Origin: Candidatus Bathyarchaeota archaeon
GTDB taxonomy: Archaea > Thermoproteota > Bathyarchaeia > TCS64
NCBI GenBank assembly: GCA_030602935.1
Contig: JAUVYU010000025.1
Coordinates: forward strand, 1-7,681
Direction: 5' to 3'
DNA length: 7,681 nt
Numbering within the stretch: the first letter of the stretch is position 1; each line of letters starts with the position of its first letter. This document shows, one piece after another, positions 6,258 to 7,681 of the stretch. The position numbers and the translations under genes were made by a program. The notes under the pieces are model-generated. The model saw only the letters and a list, made by a program, of their open reading frames with translations, did not search any database and had not been told where the DNA came from.

Positions 6258-7634
6258 TCACCCTTCGAAGGGACTCTCCCCCGTCACACAGAACATGCAC
6301 AGGTGAGACGTCGGCAGCCCAACAGCCCTAATTACGCTATCTGGGGAGTTGTATCTCACCTTGTCTATAGATGGAAGGTTGGAGGCCACGAGATCTCCGA
6401 TCTCGTCCAGCGTTTTTCCCTTGTAGGCGGCCGCTGCCAGGGGTTTATCGTGTGGATCCGAGAAGCATGGATAGTAGATGGGGGCGTAGCTGACGAGGAA
6501 ATCTACCTCGGCTGCCCCTGCCTCTCGCAGGTTCTTGGCGACTGACTCGCTCACGGTCCCCCTGACGATGCTGTCATCGCATATTATAATCCGTTTTCCG
6601 CTTACAGTCTCCTTGATGATGTTGTGCTTAAGGTCGGAGGCTATCTTCCTGAAGTCAGGGTCGTCGATGATGTATGTCCGCCCCAAATAGGCGTTCTTGA
6701 TCACGCCCTCGTCATGGGTCACGCCCAGGGCCTCGGCGACCCCTGTGCAGACAGACCTTCCGGAGTCTGGTACCGGTATGAGGGCTGAGTTACCGAATTT
6801 CCTATCATCGACCCCGTACTCCTCCTTCAGGTGATGTGTCTCCACGAGGGCGTGCCCCAGCCTCTTCCGGGCGAAATGGACGTTCTTACCCTCCATGACC
6901 GAATCGGGTCTACCGAAGTATACCCACTCGAAGACGCAGTGAGCGGGACGGGGCTCCAGCACCTGTCTCTCCTCGAACCTGTCGTCGCTCTTAACGACGT
7001 AAGAGCCTGGCTTGACGTCCAGCCTCTTCTCGATGTGTCCTCCCATGGCCTCTAGCACGTCGAGGGGTGCTGACTCTGAGGCGACGAATATCTCATCGCG
7101 ATTGTGACCTATGAAGAGGGGTCGGACGCCTCGCCGATCCCTCGCGACGAAGAGCTCGCTGCTGCCCGTAGCCTTGTCGAGGAATATCATCACCAGTGAG
7201 AAGTAGCTGTCTGAAAGGTCCTTCATCATCTCCGCGACCGCTTGATCGGGGGTGCTCACCTTGAGCTTCTCGAGCAGGTTTTTGCCAACTACTTCCTCGT
7301 TGAAGCTGCCCTCTCCGTCTGTTATGTGACCATCAAGGACTAGGGCTATCTTGTAGGGTTCATTCTCGTACTCGACCGGGGGGAGACTACCGTTCTTTGC
7401 GTTCTCCCCGGAGGCACAGCCGATGACTATGTAGTCGTTAGGGTGGATGAAGGATTTGATCTGTTCATGGAAGACCTTGGAGACGAGGCCTGGTCCATTC
7501 CACGTCCGAAGAGAGTGGTCGCCAGCCGCTGAGATGCCCGAGCTCTCCTGACCGCGATGCTGGACTCCGTAGAGGATGTTCAGTGCTTTCTGGACCGCGT
7601 TGTCCTTAGAATATACGCCTACGACGCCTTTCAT
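6258..7634 (-). CDS. purF: PurF (amidophosphoribosyltransferase) homologue lacking the glutaminase nucleophile
   Basis: PurF makes phosphoribosylamine from PRPP and glutamine, the first step of purine synthesis. This 458-aa protein has the usual two-domain layout. The C-terminal phosphoribosyltransferase half is well kept: FEWVYFGRPDSV (235-246), IPVPDSGRS (286-294), VIKNAYLGRTYI (311-322) and the PRPP loop IIICDDSIVRGT (349-360). Four cysteines at 233, 390, 446 and 449 fit the 4Fe-4S ligands of Bacillus-type PurF. The N-terminal Ntn-hydrolase half is altered. It begins MKGVVGVY where active enzymes have MCGIVGI, so the nucleophile Cys is Lys2. The GHVRYST motif reads GCASGEN (Arg lost), and the oxyanion NG reads DG (101-102). 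HRGQESSGI (26-34) and RDRRGVRPL (165-173) remain. It may use free ammonia or serve another role. The ATG at 7634 is supported by a TATA box 26 bases upstream. Confidence 0.9.
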   Translation of the reverse strand: MKGVVGVYSKDNAVQKALNILYGVQHRGQESSGISAAGDHSLRTWNGPGLVSKVFHEQIKSFIHPNDYIVIGCASGENAKNGSLPPVEYENEPYKIALVLDGHITDGEGSFNEEVVGKNLLEKLKVSTPDQAVAEMMKDLSDSYFSLVMIFLDKATGSSELFVARDRRGVRPLFIGHNRDEIFVASESAPLDVLEAMGGHIEKRLDVKPGSYVVKSDDRFEERQVLEPRPAHCVFEWVYFGRPDSVMEGKNVHFARKRLGHALVETHHLKEEYGVDDRKFGNSALIPVPDSGRSVCTGVAEALGVTHDEGVIKNAYLGRTYIIDDPDFRKIASDLKHNIIKETVSGKRIIICDDSIVRGTVSESVAKNLREAGAAEVDFLVSYAPIYYPCFSDPHDKPLAAAAYKGKTLDEIGDLVASNLPSIDKVRYNSPDSVIRAVGLPTSHLCMFCVTGESPFEG

Positions 7635-7656
7635 AGAGCAATGTGATTTGTATCGA

Positions 7657-7664
7657 TATAAAAA
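7657..7664 (-). promoter_or_regulatory. TATA box of the PurF homologue; leaderless start
   Basis: TTTTTATA on the minus strand is centred about 26-27 bases before the A of the ATG at 7634. This is the standard archaeal distance from TATA box to transcription start, so the mRNA should begin at or within a few bases of the ATG. No Shine-Dalgarno is visible in the gap, consistent with leaderless translation. Confidence 0.65.
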
Positions 7665-7681
7665 GAAAACGTATAATTTTT

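Noticed and set aside
6258..7634. PurF homologue as a dead pseudogene
   Set aside because: The frame is full length without stops, the PRPP-binding motifs and all four Fe-S cysteines are intact, and the promoter is well formed.

Overview
The window looks archaeal and most likely comes from a Thermoplasmata-type euryarchaeote (Thermoplasmatota, possibly near Methanomassiliicoccales). It holds a TATA-binding protein, a TFE-beta/RPC39-type initiation factor and an archaeal/ER-type (S26B) signal peptidase. It also has TATA boxes about 26-35 bases upstream of start codons and at least one apparently leaderless gene. The lineage assignment is inferred from the general look of the TBP and is not proven. 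No RNA genes, CRISPR arrays or insertion sequences were seen.

Layout. Positions 1-903 (minus strand) hold the N-terminal 301 codons of a GltD-like Fe-S/FAD/NAD(P) oxidoreductase that runs off the left edge. Directly upstream, in the same frame but behind one TAA stop, is a degenerate HdrA-like Rossmann fragment (904-1110), followed by AT-rich sequence without a clear gene to 1358. Positions 1359-3766 (minus) form a compact cluster that reads, in transcription order, unknown 108-aa protein, TBP, TFE-beta-like factor, and a signal peptidase with a long multi-spanning C-terminal extension. A divergent AT-rich promoter region (3767-3911) separates this cluster from a plus-strand DUF2079 membrane protein (3912-5459). 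An Asp/Glu racemase family protein (5489-6190, minus) ends 29 bases from it, tail to tail. Upstream of the racemase on the same strand is a PurF family protein (6258-7634) with a well-placed TATA box at the right edge.

How the genes relate. The core of the window is an operon-like set that joins two general transcription initiation factors (TBP and TFE-beta) to a signal peptidase and an unknown protein. The PurF homologue is the most unusual enzyme. Its phosphoribosyltransferase half and all four Fe-S cysteines are intact, but the N-terminal glutaminase nucleophile is replaced by lysine and the glutamine-binding motifs are degraded. It is therefore predicted to work with ammonia or to have another role. 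The left end looks like a decayed or rearranged HdrA-GltD type fusion gene.
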